DNA of 35,016 nucleotides from Lachnospiraceae bacterium (GTDB lineage Bacteria > Bacillota > Clostridia > Lachnospirales > Lachnospiraceae), in contig CAAGJU010000199.1 of NCBI GenBank assembly GCA_900770225.1, positions 1 through 35,016 on the forward strand, given 5' to 3'. Below, in pieces: positions 1-8,138 of the stretch (its first letter is position 1; the number at the start of each line of letters is the position of its first letter). The translations under genes and the position numbers were made by a program. Under the pieces are notes generated by a model that saw only the letters and a program-made list of their open reading frames with translations, did not search any database and had not been told where the DNA came from.

Positions 1-253
1 CTCGACGGAGCGATGAGCACTTGCTGAGAGCGACCGGAGGGAAGCTCGAAGCTTACGTACGACGCCTGTCAGCGCAGTTAGCGAGCTTCAGCGAGCTTAC
101 AAGCTGACCGCTCTCGCTTGTCCTCGGCTTGGAAGTCTCCATGTGTTCCGTGGCTCTGACAATATTTGAACTGCATCGATTCAGTCCATAGAATCGATCG
201 GATCACAGACAACGATGGCATAGTGACGAGTAGTTGAGAATTCGACTGGAAAG
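1..253. other. Noncoding region with short internal repeats
   Basis: No convincing gene is seen. The first 180 bases are rich in short repeated words such as AGCGAGCTT (twice near 80-98) and a small palindrome AAGCT-CGA-AGCTT at 42-54, giving many possible small hairpins. The texture resembles the intergenic elements at 4171-4432 and 34897-35016, but the terminal repeat of that family is not recognisable, so membership is unproven. The stretch 180-253 shows nothing recognisable. The region lies beyond the 3' end of the minus-strand thiolase gene. Confidence 0.5.
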
Positions 254-302
254 AAACAGCGGCAGACAGATGGATAAGGTTTCCATCTGTCTGCCGCTGT
301 TT
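254..302 (-). terminator. Strong intrinsic terminator of the minus-strand cluster
   Basis: A perfect 21-bp inverted repeat (254-274 and 282-302) encloses a 7-base loop. Read on the minus strand it begins at the last base of the stop codon of the rhodanese/TtcA-like gene, and the distal arm ends in TTTCTTT. The overlap with the stop codon and the stem length make this a confident rho-independent terminator. Confidence 0.9.
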
Positions 303-1465
303 CAGTAATTGTCCAGAAAACTGTGCCTTGTTCCCGTCTGGTCCTTATATCCCGTGACCGCTGACAGGTATACATTGTCCATGCTGCGGAATATATTGCC
401 CTCGACGGCCGGCGTTGTCTTTTTCAGCTGGGCGATGAGTTCTCTCGCCTCCAGCCGTTTGGAAACTTCGGAGCCCTGATCCTCCAGCGAGCAGAGATCC
501 GTGAAATGGCAGGCGCAGCGGATAAAATGCAGTCCATTCAGATCACGCCATGCCTTGATGTCTTTCTCTCTGATGAGGTAGAGCGGGCGGATCAGCTCCA
601 TGCCCTCGAAGTGGATGCTGTGCAGCTTGGGCATCATGGTCTGCACCTGCCCGCTGTACAGGATGCTCATCAGTGTTGTCTCAATGACGTCGTCGTAATG
701 ATGGCCGAGCGCGATCTTGTTGCAGCCGAGCTCCTTCGCCTTCTGGTACAGGTACCCGCGGCGCATGCGCGCGCAGATGTAGCAGGGCGACTTCGGAATG
801 TTGTCCACCGCGTCAAAAATATGTGTCTCAAATATCGTGAGCGGTATGCCGAGAATGTCCGCGTTCGTCCGGATCATGCCGAGCGTAGCGTCGCTGTATC
901 CCGGATTCATGCAGAGATAGGTTACCTCAAAGGGGATTTTGTTCCGGCGCTTCAGTTCACGGAAGCACATGGCCATCAGCATCGAATCCTTTCCGCCGGA
1001 AATGCAGACCGCGATGTGGTCGTTCGGCTGCAACAGCTGATAGTCCACGATCGCCTTCACGAATTTTCCCATGATCTCATGTTTAAAGCGCTTGCGGAGA
1101 GATTTTTCCGCCTGTTCGAGCTTTTCCTCATTTCCGATATCCTTCTGCATCTGGTGAAGCAGCCAGTTTCCATAGCCGCCGTCCAGCAGAACAGCGTCAT
1201 AGCCGGCTGCAGTGAGTTTTTCCACGGGCTCGCGCGAGAGAAAACCGGACATGCAGAACACGACTATTTTTTTGTCGCGGGGGAGCCGGAACGCTTTTGG
1301 GGATGTGCCGTCCGTATGTATGGCGATCAATTCATTTCTCGGGATGCGGATGGCGCCGGGAATTGTCCCGAGAGCATAGTCGCTTTCACTCCGTATATCA
1401 ACAAGAATCCGCGTGCCCGGATCCATCGCATGCAGTTCTTCAGGTGTTATTGTCTGAATATCCAT
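302..1465 (-). CDS. Rhodanese / TtcA-like PP-loop tRNA thiolase fusion
   Basis: This 387-residue protein joins an N-terminal rhodanese domain (about 5-115, active-site loop CMSGFLSR with Cys71) to a TtcA/TilS-type PP-loop ATPase (about 125-387). The PP-loop SGGKDS is at 156-161, GHHYDD follows at about 254, and Cys228/Cys231 (CYIC) plus Cys317/Cys319 match the positions that hold the 4Fe-4S cluster of TtcA. TtcA enzymes adenylate and 2-thiolate cytidine 32 of tRNA. A rhodanese domain can carry a persulfide, so the fusion may supply its own sulfur; that is inference. The start used is the ATG with AGAGGA nine bases upstream; an upstream TTG would add ten residues but has no ribosome site. The gene lies 61 bases after azlD and probably shares its transcript. 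The exact tRNA substrate cannot be read from the sequence. Confidence 0.85.
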   Translation of the reverse strand: MDIQTITPEELHAMDPGTRILVDIRSESDYALGTIPGAIRIPRNELIAIHTDGTSPKAFRLPRDKKIVVFCMSGFLSREPVEKLTAAGYDAVLLDGGYGNWLLHQMQKDIGNEEKLEQAEKSLRKRFKHEIMGKFVKAIVDYQLLQPNDHIAVCISGGKDSMLMAMCFRELKRRNKIPFEVTYLCMNPGYSDATLGMIRTNADILGIPLTIFETHIFDAVDNIPKSPCYICARMRRGYLYQKAKELGCNKIALGHHYDDVIETTLMSILYSGQVQTMMPKLHSIHFEGMELIRPLYLIREKDIKAWRDLNGLHFIRCACHFTDLCSLEDQGSEVSKRLEARELIAQLKKTTPAVEGNIFRSMDNVYLSAVTGYKDQTGTRHSFLDNY

Positions 1466-1526
1466 ATTTTCAATTCCTCTTATGCACAAGTGCAATGCGT
1501 CCGCATGACATTTGACACTGTTATCG

Positions 1527-1868
1527 TCAAAACACCAACTGCACGAGAAGCATGTACAGAGCGGTGCCGGCGATCATGGCGGGCATCATCTGGCGGCGCA
1601 GCCGGTATATCAGGATCGTTACAGCGATGGAGACGAGCTCCGGAATCCCGTGCGTGCCTCCGTTCGCAAATGAGGTGACAAAGTCTGTGTTTCGGATGCA
1701 GTAAACGACGAGAATGCCGAACACGGCAGGACCGAGAACCCGTCCCAGATACTGGACGTATGCCGGAACCTTTCTTCCCTCGGGAAAAATAATATACGGT
1801 ATGAATCTGGTGAACACGGTCCCGAGCACGCAGATCAGGATGGTGATGGCCATTTGGGTCGTTGTCAT
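1527..1868 (-). CDS. azlD: AzlD family branched-chain amino acid transport protein
   Basis: A 113-residue, very hydrophobic protein with about three to four membrane helices, the size and composition of AzlD (PF05437). AzlD works with AzlC as a two-component exporter of branched-chain amino acids in the cytoplasmic membrane. The conserved N-terminal region around VFTRFIPYIIFP is present. It is preceded by AGGAGGTG with good spacing, and its ATG overlaps the azlC stop codon as ATGA, which indicates translational coupling. The substrate is inferred from the family; other AzlCD pairs move other compounds. Confidence 0.88.
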   Translation of the reverse strand: MTTTQMAITILICVLGTVFTRFIPYIIFPEGRKVPAYVQYLGRVLGPAVFGILVVYCIRNTDFVTSFANGGTHGIPELVSIAVTILIYRLRRQMMPAMIAGTALYMLLVQLVF

Positions 1869-2851
1869 GAGTGCACCTCCTTTGTCTCAGGTGTGTCGGA
1901 ATTTTTAATCTCTGCAGTTTCGGGATCCTTTTTTGCTGATGTTTCGAGATTTTCTTCCTCTGCCGTGTCGGCCGTCGTTTCGTCTGACATACCGGTGTTT
2001 TTTTCTTCTGCTGTATCAAGCTGCCGCCGGAATACAGTCAGCAGAAGCAGGACCAGGATCATCGTCGGAATGATGAAACGGTCAGGACCGAAAATGACAA
2101 GACAGATGAGGGCTCCGGCTACACCGATCAGCTCACTGCCGTGTGTGCGGAGCCATGCCGCAACCGGACCGGAGCTGTGGCCCGAAGAACTGTCGCGATC
2201 AACAGCCTGAGCCCTGCCCTGTCCGGCAGGTATTTTGCCAGATGTGTTTTTCTGACCGGCGAGGTGACCGAAGGACCGGTCTGCCGCGCTGCGTCTGCGC
2301 GTCTGCAGTTTGTCCGCATCGCTGAGCCATTGGTTCATGAAGATCGTGACGAACATGGTCGTCATGATAAAGTCAAGCCCGGTGGTATTAAATGTGATGA
2401 GCGTGCCGCAGAGTCCGCCGATCGCTGCCCCTGCAACCCAATAGAGCTGATCGAGCGCTGACACGCTGGTGTAGAAGCGCGTCTTGTCGAGGCCGGCCGG
2501 AATGCGCGCCGAATAATTGACCGCGAATGTTTCATCTGAACAGGTGTAGATCAGGTAAAATTTGGCCTTTCCGGTGCCCTTGTACTTGGGCAGCATGGCC
2601 ATGCCGTAAAAAATGTGTCTCGATCCGATCATCAGAGCCGTGATCAGTGCCGACACCGGGTCAAAGGCGGACAGAAGAATGTCCGTCAGCAGAAATTCCA
2701 GAGAACCCGTGTACACGAACAGAGCAGTAATAATCGGAAGCCAGAAGGGGAAGCCCCTTGTCACCATCAGGATGCCATAGGAAATTCCGAGAAAAATATA
2801 GGCAGCCATGATCGGAATTGTTTTGGGAAAAGCAATGCGGAATTCTTTCAT
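1865..2851 (-). CDS. azlC: AzlC family amino acid exporter subunit, with extra hydrophilic segments
   Basis: The first ~175 residues are a clear AzlC membrane domain: the N-terminal FPKTIPIMAAYIFLGISYG segment, GSLEFLL, and IGSRHIFYGMAML. The family is usually about 230-240 residues; this protein has 328. The excess is a hydrophilic, Arg/Ser/Gly-rich insert at about 180-235, before the last two helices, and an acidic Glu/Thr-rich tail from about 285 on. Both look disordered. The reading frame stays open throughout and azlD follows by a 4-base overlap, so this is not an obvious frameshift. The ribosome site before the ATG is weak (AGG about 13 bases away). It is the first gene of the minus-strand cluster. 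Confidence 0.85.
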   Translation of the reverse strand: MKEFRIAFPKTIPIMAAYIFLGISYGILMVTRGFPFWLPIITALFVYTGSLEFLLTDILLSAFDPVSALITALMIGSRHIFYGMAMLPKYKGTGKAKFYLIYTCSDETFAVNYSARIPAGLDKTRFYTSVSALDQLYWVAGAAIGGLCGTLITFNTTGLDFIMTTMFVTIFMNQWLSDADKLQTRRRSAADRSFGHLAGQKNTSGKIPAGQGRAQAVDRDSSSGHSSGPVAAWLRTHGSELIGVAGALICLVIFGPDRFIIPTMILVLLLLTVFRRQLDTAEEKNTGMSDETTADTAEEENLETSAKKDPETAEIKNSDTPETKEVHS

Positions 2852-2896
2852 TGATCAATAAACCTGTTTAGCGTGAACTGAAAATTTAACCACTAA

Positions 2897-2924
2897 ATTA
2901 TACCAGAATACTAAGGAAAGTAAA
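2897..2924 (-). promoter_or_regulatory. Putative sigma-A promoter for azlC-azlD
   Basis: On the minus strand TTTACT (2919-2924) is followed after 16 bases by TATAAT (2897-2902), with TGG just before it forming a TGn extended -10. It lies 46 bases before the azlC ATG. Confidence 0.6.
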
Positions 2925-2979
2925 CGGATTTCTATGCTAACTGTAACGCGCTTGCCGTAATGCCTGTTCGATGTTAAAG

Positions 2980-2988
2980 TGATATAAC
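2980..2988 (+). promoter_or_regulatory. Putative extended -10 promoter for trxB
   Basis: TGATATAAC is a TGn extended -10 element about 104 bases before the chosen trxB start. No good -35 is seen at the matching distance. The placement in the divergent intergenic region supports it. Confidence 0.4.
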
Positions 2989-3091
2989 ATCTGTAAGGAA
3001 AACAGTAAAGATTCCCGGTTTGAGAAGCAGATACGACCGAAAGCTCCGGAATAAATCCGGAAAAGCAGAAATGCGGAAGGAGCATAACAAT

Positions 3092-4021
3092 ATGGAACAA
3101 CAGAATATTCAGGCTGATATCCTGATCATCGGCGGCGGCACCGCCGGTCTCACCGCCTCCATCTATGCGGAGCGCGCCGGCAGAAAGGCTATTGTGCTGG
3201 AAGCACAGGCCTGCGGCGGTCAGATCGTGAATACGGAGCGCATTGACAATTATCCCGGCCTGCCGGGCATCAGCGGTTTTGATTACTCGCAGAAACTGCA
3301 GGCGCAGGCGACGGAGCTTGGCGCGGAGATCCGCCTGGAACGCGTGCGGTCACTGGAGAGAGAAGGCTGCCGCTGGATCGGCGTGACGCGCCGTCATCGC
3401 TATGAGGCGAAGGCCGTGATTATCGCTGCGGGTGCTGTCAACCGGCATCTGGGCATCGCGCGAGAAAACGAACTGACGGGCAGCGGCGTCTCTTACTGTG
3501 CGGTATGCGACGGTTCGTTTTTTAAAGGGAAAGATGTGGCCGTTTCCGGCGGCGGCAACACGGCGCTTGAGGATGCGGATTATCTGTCGAGGATCTGCCA
3601 CAAGGTCTACCTGATTCACCGCAGGGATCAGTTCCGCGGCGACGCGGCCAATGTGGAAAAACTGCAGATGTGCGACAATGTGGAGTTTGTGCTCAACTGC
3701 AACGTCACCGAGCTGCTCGGCAGCCCGAGGCTGACCGGGGTACAGGTGACGGACAAAGTCACCGGAGAGAAACGCACGCTCGAGGTGAGCGGGCTGTTTG
3801 TCGCGATCGGACAGGTGCCGCAGAATGACGCGTTCGCGGATCTGGTCGATCTGGATGAGGGCGGATATATTATCGCCGGTGAGGACTGCCGGACAAAGGC
3901 GCCGGGTATTTTTGCCGCGGGCGACTGCCGGACAAAGAGTGTAAGACAGCTGGCGACGGCGGCTTCTGACGGTGCCGTGGCCGCACTGGCCGCGGATGCC
4001 TACATCAGCAGCATGCGGTAA
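3092..4021 (+). CDS. trxB: Thioredoxin reductase (NADPH, FAD)
   Basis: A 309-residue low-molecular-weight thioredoxin reductase, the usual family size. The FAD-binding GGGTAG is at 14-19, the redox-active CAVC at 136-139, the NADPH-binding GGGNTA at about 153-158, HRRDQFR at about 176-182, and the C-terminal AAGDC FAD motif near 277. It transfers electrons from NADPH to thioredoxin in the cytoplasm, keeping protein thiols reduced. The frame is open further upstream, but AAGGAG nine bases before this ATG decides the start. It is divergently transcribed from azlC and appears to be a single-gene unit; the next gene (lon) has its own promoter. Related thioredoxin-reductase-like flavoproteins use ferredoxin instead of NADPH; the HRR motif here favours NADPH. 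Confidence 0.93.
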   Translation: MEQQNIQADILIIGGGTAGLTASIYAERAGRKAIVLEAQACGGQIVNTERIDNYPGLPGISGFDYSQKLQAQATELGAEIRLERVRSLEREGCRWIGVTRRHRYEAKAVIIAAGAVNRHLGIARENELTGSGVSYCAVCDGSFFKGKDVAVSGGGNTALEDADYLSRICHKVYLIHRRDQFRGDAANVEKLQMCDNVEFVLNCNVTELLGSPRLTGVQVTDKVTGEKRTLEVSGLFVAIGQVPQNDAFADLVDLDEGGYIIAGEDCRTKAPGIFAAGDCRTKSVRQLATAASDGAVAALAADAYISSMR

Positions 4022-4057
4022 TTACACAGCAGGAATATCCGCATAGTCGCTCGTTCT

Positions 4058-4093
4058 GAATTTCAGAATGCCGTTTACCCGGAATTTCAGAAT
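4058..4093. repeat. Two direct copies of GAATTTCAGAAT before the lon promoter
   Basis: The 12-mer GAATTTCAGAAT occurs at 4058-4069 and again at 4082-4093, 24 bases apart, ending six bases before the -35 of the CIRCE-controlled promoter. The first copy is part of the palindrome TTCTGA-ATT-TCAGAA. It may be a binding site or chance; no regulator can be named. Confidence 0.45.
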
Positions 4094-4098
4094 TTTGC

Positions 4099-4126
4099 TT
4101 GACAGAAAAGAATACGATGTTATTAT
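4099..4126 (+). promoter_or_regulatory. Sigma-A promoter of lon
   Basis: A consensus TTGACA (4099-4104) is followed by 16 bases and TATTAT (4121-4126). The predicted start of transcription falls at about 4132-4134, right at the left arm of the CIRCE element, the usual arrangement for HrcA-repressed promoters. Confidence 0.8.
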
Positions 4127-4133
4127 GTAGATG

Positions 4134-4160
4134 TTAGCACTCGCAAATAATGAGTGCTAA
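4134..4160. promoter_or_regulatory. CIRCE operator (HrcA binding site)
   Basis: TTAGCACTC (4134-4142), nine bases, GAGTGCTAA (4152-4160): an exact match to the CIRCE consensus bound by the heat-shock repressor HrcA. The dyad extends to 13 bp per arm (GATG/CATC outside the core). It lies at the transcription start of the promoter that reads towards lon. The right arm is followed by six T residues (4166-4171), so the RNA form could also act as a weak terminator. Confidence 0.95.
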
Positions 4161-4170
4161 CATCGTTTTT

Positions 4171-4432
4171 TATTGTATAAGTCCGTCGCATGCCAGAGGC
4201 GGGCTGCACACCTGAAGGGTGTGCAAGGCCGACTATGGCTTTGCGACGATATACGCGAGCAGTGAGCCGCATCCGTACACGCGAAGCGTGATACGGTGAG
4301 GCGAACGCCGCGGTAGCCCGACGAAGTCGGGCCAGGTATGAGCATGAAGCGATGCGAAGCATCGCGAGAATGCGAATTTCTGTAGCGACGCGGGAGCACG
4401 AAGTGCGAAGCGGCACGTAGACTTATACAATA
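4171..4432. mobile_element. 262-bp inverted-repeat-bounded noncoding element rich in GAA-loop mini-hairpins
   Basis: A perfect 13-bp terminal inverted repeat, TATTGTATAAGTC (4171-4183) and its complement (4420-4432), bounds a noncoding segment. Inside are hairpins with unrelated stems but the same GAA loop: CACGC-GAA-GCGTG (4278-4290), GCCCGAC-GAA-GTCGGGC (4316-4332), GCGATGC-GAA-GCATCGC (4349-4365) and GCAC-GAA-GTGC (4396-4406). GCACACC/GGTGTGC (4206-4224) has a related TGAAG loop. It carries no open frame worth calling. The architecture resembles a MITE or REP-like element. Related ends and hairpins occur at 34897-35016 and 22497-22560. It lies between the CIRCE element and the lon ribosome site, so it is probably transcribed as the lon leader. 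Confidence 0.7.
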
Positions 4433-4475
4433 TGTGGCACTACTTGTAGTATGAGGTTTAAGGAGGTATCGCCGC

Positions 4476-6977
4476 ATGGAGCAGCAATTATTGATTATCC
4501 CCACATATGACACCGTTATCCTGCCGGATGTGGATTATCAGCTGAATATTCAGGGTCTCACATCGGATGAGATCAGCCGTATCAAGATCGACGGCAACAA
4601 GGCCATCCTTCTTCCGATCAAAGAGATGAAGGACAGAGAGAAAATGACACTCGATGATTTTTACGGGATGGGTGTCATGGCAGATATCCTGGAGATCGAG
4701 GAATCCCATCAGGGCGTGCGTGTGCATGCGCAGACGAGGGAGAAAATCGAAGTTACCAGCATTAACAACAATAATGGAGAGATCATCGAGGGCTCGTTTG
4801 AGCCGCATGATGAGTATTCCGACATCACCGTCAAGGGAGAGCAGGAACTGCTGGACAGCCTGAAAAAAACAGCCGGCGATTCCACCAAGTACTTCCAGGG
4901 CGGCGAGATGGCGCGCAGCTACATTGACGGCATCAAGACGATCAATGAATTCGGCGCGATGTTCGGCCAGTTCCTCGACATCTCCAATGAGGAAAAATAT
5001 AAGCTTCTCGAGACCGATTCGATGAAGGAGAGAGGCATGATGCTGAAGGAGGCGCTGATGCGTTTCCTTGGCACGATCGAGATGCAGGCGGATCTGAACA
5101 GCAAGTACAACGATACCGAGGGTTCGTATTACAAGAAAGCGGCCATCCAGAAGCAGATCGGTCTCCTGCAGGATGCCCTCGACGAGATGGACCCTGAGTC
5201 CGCCTCGGAAGAAGACAGCTACAAAAAGAAGATCGAGACATCCGGCATGCCGGAGGAGGCGCGCAAGGAAGTCGAACGTGTCCTCAAGCGCTATACGGAG
5301 TCGCAGCCGAATGATCCGGAGCGCAACTCCATGGAGAATTACCTGGAGTTCATGACGGATCTGAAGTGGGTTCCGGACGAGCTGCCGGATATCGACCTTG
5401 ACCGCGCGAAGAAGATCCTGGACAAGGATCATTACGGTCTGGACAAGGTGAAGGAGCGTATTCTTCAGCAGATCGCTGTCATGAAGCTCAAGAACAAAAA
5501 TACAGGCACGATCATCCTTCTCGTCGGCGCTCCCGGCACGGGCAAGACGTCGATGGGCAAGAGCATTGCCGCGGCGCTCGGCCGGAAGTACGTCCGTATC
5601 AGTCTCGGCGGTATCCGCGATGAGGCGGAGATCCGCGGTCACCGGAGAACCTATGTGGGCGCTATGCCGGGCCGCATCATGGAGGGACTCAAGAGGTCCG
5701 GCGCCATGAACCCGGTAGTCGTTCTCGATGAGGTCGACAAGGTGATGCAGGGCGGCTTTGAGGGCGATCCGTCGTCCGCACTGCTTGAGGTGCTTGATCC
5801 GGAGCAGAACAACACGTTTGAAGATCATTACATGAATGTGCCGTATGATCTGTCGCACGTGGTGTTCATCTGCACGGCCAACGATACCTCGACCATCCCG
5901 CAGCCGCTGCTCGACCGTATGGAGGTCATTCAGCTGCCCGGCTATACGCCGATCGAGAAGGAGCAGATCGCGAAGCTGCATCTGCTGCCGAGGGCGATGG
6001 AAGATGCCGGCATCAAAAAGAAAAATCTCCGCGTCAGCATCGGTGCGATCCGCAGGACCATCTCCGAGTACACGATGGAGGCCGGTGTCCGTGGACTAAA
6101 GAAACAGCTCGACGTTCTCTGCCGTCATGCGGCAGCGGATATCGTACGTGCGGCGGAGGAAAATAAACAGGCTTCGAAGAAGGGAAAGGAGGCCGAGGAA
6201 AAGGCTGCTGCCGAGAATGCGCAGGAGACCGAGAAGAAGGCTTCCGGTGCCGCAAAGGAGAAAATCGTGCGCACACTGCCGGATGGCACGATCCAGCTGG
6301 TCGTGACAGAAGCAAACCTGCCGAAGTACCTCGGCAATCACAGGATCACACACGACCGCGTGCAGAAAAAGAATCCTGCGGGTATCGTGACCGGACTTGC
6401 CTGGACACAGGCGGGTGGCGAAATTCTCTTCATCGAGTCGACAGCGATGCGCGGAAACGGACAGATCCAGCTGACCGGTCAGCTGGGCGACGTCATGAAG
6501 GAATCCGCTTCGATTGCCTACAGCCTGCTGAAATCGTTTTACATTAACGATAAGCATATGCACTTTGACGACAAGAACATTCACATTCATGTGCCGGAGG
6601 GCGCTGTTCCCAAGGACGGACCTTCCGCCGGTGTGACGATGTTCACGGCACTCGTATCGCTTGTGACCGGAAAGCCGGCACCGGCAGACCTCGCCATGAC
6701 CGGTGAGATCTCGCTCAGAGGACAGGTGCTTCCGATCGGCGGACTGCCTGAGAAGCTGATGGCGGCTGACCGTGCGGGCGTGAAGAAGGTCCTGATCCCG
6801 AAGGACAACGTGCAGGATCTGGATGACGTGGCGGAAGAGGTGCTGAAGCATCTCACGATCGTTCCGGTGGATAATGTGCGCGAAGTGATTCATGAGGCGC
6901 TCGGCGTTGAGCTTCCCAGGAACACGGCGCCGGATTTCCATGAGAAACCGGAAGAAAAAGAATCTGAAGACGATTGA
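4476..6977 (+). CDS. lon: ATP-dependent protease Lon
   Basis: An 833-residue LonA-type protease. In order: N-terminal substrate-binding domain (about 1-300), AAA+ module with Walker A GAPGTGKT at 351-358 and Walker B VVVLDEVDK at about 413-421, and the C-terminal peptidase with catalytic Ser717 (in DGPSAG) and Lys760, 43 residues apart as in the family. It degrades misfolded and regulatory proteins as a soluble hexamer. AAGGAGG nine bases upstream of the ATG sets the start. Between the AAA lid and the protease domain there is a charged Ala/Lys/Glu-rich linker at about 557-595 that is longer than usual and looks disordered or helical. The CIRCE operator and sigma-A promoter upstream imply heat-shock control by HrcA, unless the intervening 262-bp element changes the transcript. 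A terminator follows directly. Confidence 0.97.
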   Translation: MEQQLLIIPTYDTVILPDVDYQLNIQGLTSDEISRIKIDGNKAILLPIKEMKDREKMTLDDFYGMGVMADILEIEESHQGVRVHAQTREKIEVTSINNNNGEIIEGSFEPHDEYSDITVKGEQELLDSLKKTAGDSTKYFQGGEMARSYIDGIKTINEFGAMFGQFLDISNEEKYKLLETDSMKERGMMLKEALMRFLGTIEMQADLNSKYNDTEGSYYKKAAIQKQIGLLQDALDEMDPESASEEDSYKKKIETSGMPEEARKEVERVLKRYTESQPNDPERNSMENYLEFMTDLKWVPDELPDIDLDRAKKILDKDHYGLDKVKERILQQIAVMKLKNKNTGTIILLVGAPGTGKTSMGKSIAAALGRKYVRISLGGIRDEAEIRGHRRTYVGAMPGRIMEGLKRSGAMNPVVVLDEVDKVMQGGFEGDPSSALLEVLDPEQNNTFEDHYMNVPYDLSHVVFICTANDTSTIPQPLLDRMEVIQLPGYTPIEKEQIAKLHLLPRAMEDAGIKKKNLRVSIGAIRRTISEYTMEAGVRGLKKQLDVLCRHAAADIVRAAEENKQASKKGKEAEEKAAAENAQETEKKASGAAKEKIVRTLPDGTIQLVVTEANLPKYLGNHRITHDRVQKKNPAGIVTGLAWTQAGGEILFIESTAMRGNGQIQLTGQLGDVMKESASIAYSLLKSFYINDKHMHFDDKNIHIHVPEGAVPKDGPSAGVTMFTALVSLVTGKPAPADLAMTGEISLRGQVLPIGGLPEKLMAADRAGVKKVLIPKDNVQDLDDVAEEVLKHLTIVPVDNVREVIHEALGVELPRNTAPDFHEKPEEKESEDD

Positions 6978-6980
6978 TGC

Positions 6981-7025
6981 AAATCCCTTCATTCCGGATG
7001 ATTTGTCCGGGTGAAGGGATTTTTT
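6981..7025 (+). terminator. Intrinsic terminator of lon
   Basis: AAATCCCTTCA (6981-6991) pairs with TGAAGGGATTT (7012-7022), with further pairing possible in the loop, and the right arm runs into six T residues. It starts four bases after the lon stop codon. Confidence 0.9.
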
Positions 7026-7437
7026 GCTCAGTATTATTTACGGTTGACAGCTTTCGCAGCGGCCGGCTCACTGTGTGTTTTTCTGTTCGTTCGCACGCGC
7101 TTATTTGCGGCCCTCTGACAAAACGCGCAGAAATGCTTTTTCAGATTTTGTAAACGCAGGAATTATTGATAGCATTTCTGCTTGAACGGTTGTCACCCGG
7201 GCCGCAGCTGGCGTGCTCACTCACGACGAAAAACGCACAAAGCTCGCCGGCCATCTGCGGAAGCTGTTTTCTGACAGAGCCTGTATAAATGTGCTGATAA
7301 GGATGTTTAATCGGGAGTTTTAGTTACAATCATGATATGATCAGGATTGCCATCTGCTTTGCAGGCGGCAGGTGATGTGAAAGGTGTGCTGCCGTCATGG
7401 CAGGCAGTACAGAAAAGTGGGATATAGAAGGGAAAAC
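7026..7437. other. 412-base noncoding gap with one long-range inverted repeat
   Basis: No supported gene lies here. The only clear structure is an 11-bp perfect inverted repeat, GCAGAAATGCT (7127-7137) and its complement (7171-7181), separated by 33 bases. No convincing sigma-A promoter for the following gene could be placed; TATAAA at about 7284 and TATGAT at 7336 lack good -35 partners. Confidence 0.5.
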
Positions 7438-8127
7438 ATGGAATTACAGGTGATTGCAAGGATACGGACAGATTTTCAGACGAAATTCGGCATTCCGAGG
7501 CAGAGCGGACTGGCTGAGACGAAGGCCGAGATTATTTTTGAACCGGAATTTGCCTCCGAAGAGGCTGTGCGCGGACTGGAGGGATATTCCCATATCTGGC
7601 TGATCTGGGAGTTTTCGGAGAATGCCGGCAGGCCGTATCACCCGACGGTCCGGCCGCCCAGACTCGGCGGCAATACACGGGTCGGTGTTTTCGCGACGCG
7701 CTCTCCGTTCCGGCCGAACCCGATCGGGCTGTCTTCCGTGCGGCTGGATGCTGTGGAGAATCGTGAGGGCATGGGCCCTGTGCTTCACGTGTCCGGTGCG
7801 GATCTGATGGACGGCACGCCGATCTATGATATCAAGCCGTATATTCCGTATGCGGACTGCCATCCGGACGCGAAGGGCGGCTTCACTGACACCACAGAGC
7901 GGAAGACACTGCAGGTGGTGTATGCACCGGATGCTTTTTCAAAGGCGGCGGATATGACGGAAGAGCAGATTCGCGTGCTGAAGCAGGTGCTTGCGCAGGA
8001 TCCCCGGCCTTCGTACCAGAAGGATCCGGAGAGGGTGTATGGTATGGCCTACGGAGGATATGAAGTGAAATTCCGCGTGGAGGGAGAATGCCTGACCGTG
8101 CTGTCGGTGGTGCCGGAGCAGCACTGA
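7438..8127 (+). CDS. trmO: TrmO/TsaA family tRNA (adenine-N6) methyltransferase-like protein
   Basis: A 229-residue member of the UPF0066/TsaA family. Family signatures are the N-terminal KFGIPRQSGL, the central NTRVGVFATRSPFRPNPIGLS block that binds S-adenosylmethionine, and DLMDGTPIYDIKPYIPYAD. In E. coli TrmO adds a methyl group to N6 of t6A37 in certain threonine tRNAs. Family and length (E. coli 235 residues) agree. The start is the ATG with GAAGGG five bases upstream; an upstream in-frame GTG has no ribosome site. The gene stands alone between a noncoding gap and a promoter at about 8160. The tRNA target is inferred from the family. Confidence 0.88.
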   Translation: MELQVIARIRTDFQTKFGIPRQSGLAETKAEIIFEPEFASEEAVRGLEGYSHIWLIWEFSENAGRPYHPTVRPPRLGGNTRVGVFATRSPFRPNPIGLSSVRLDAVENREGMGPVLHVSGADLMDGTPIYDIKPYIPYADCHPDAKGGFTDTTERKTLQVVYAPDAFSKAADMTEEQIRVLKQVLAQDPRPSYQKDPERVYGMAYGGYEVKFRVEGECLTVLSVVPEQH

Positions 8128-8138
8128 AATCCGGCAAA

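Noticed and set aside
506..1678. A 390-codon plus-strand open frame opposite the rhodanese/TtcA-like gene.
   Set aside because: The minus-strand protein has clear rhodanese and PP-loop motifs, and the plus-strand product has none.
4488..5981. A 497-codon minus-strand open frame opposite lon.
   Set aside because: It lies within the unmistakable lon gene and has the composition expected of an antisense shadow.
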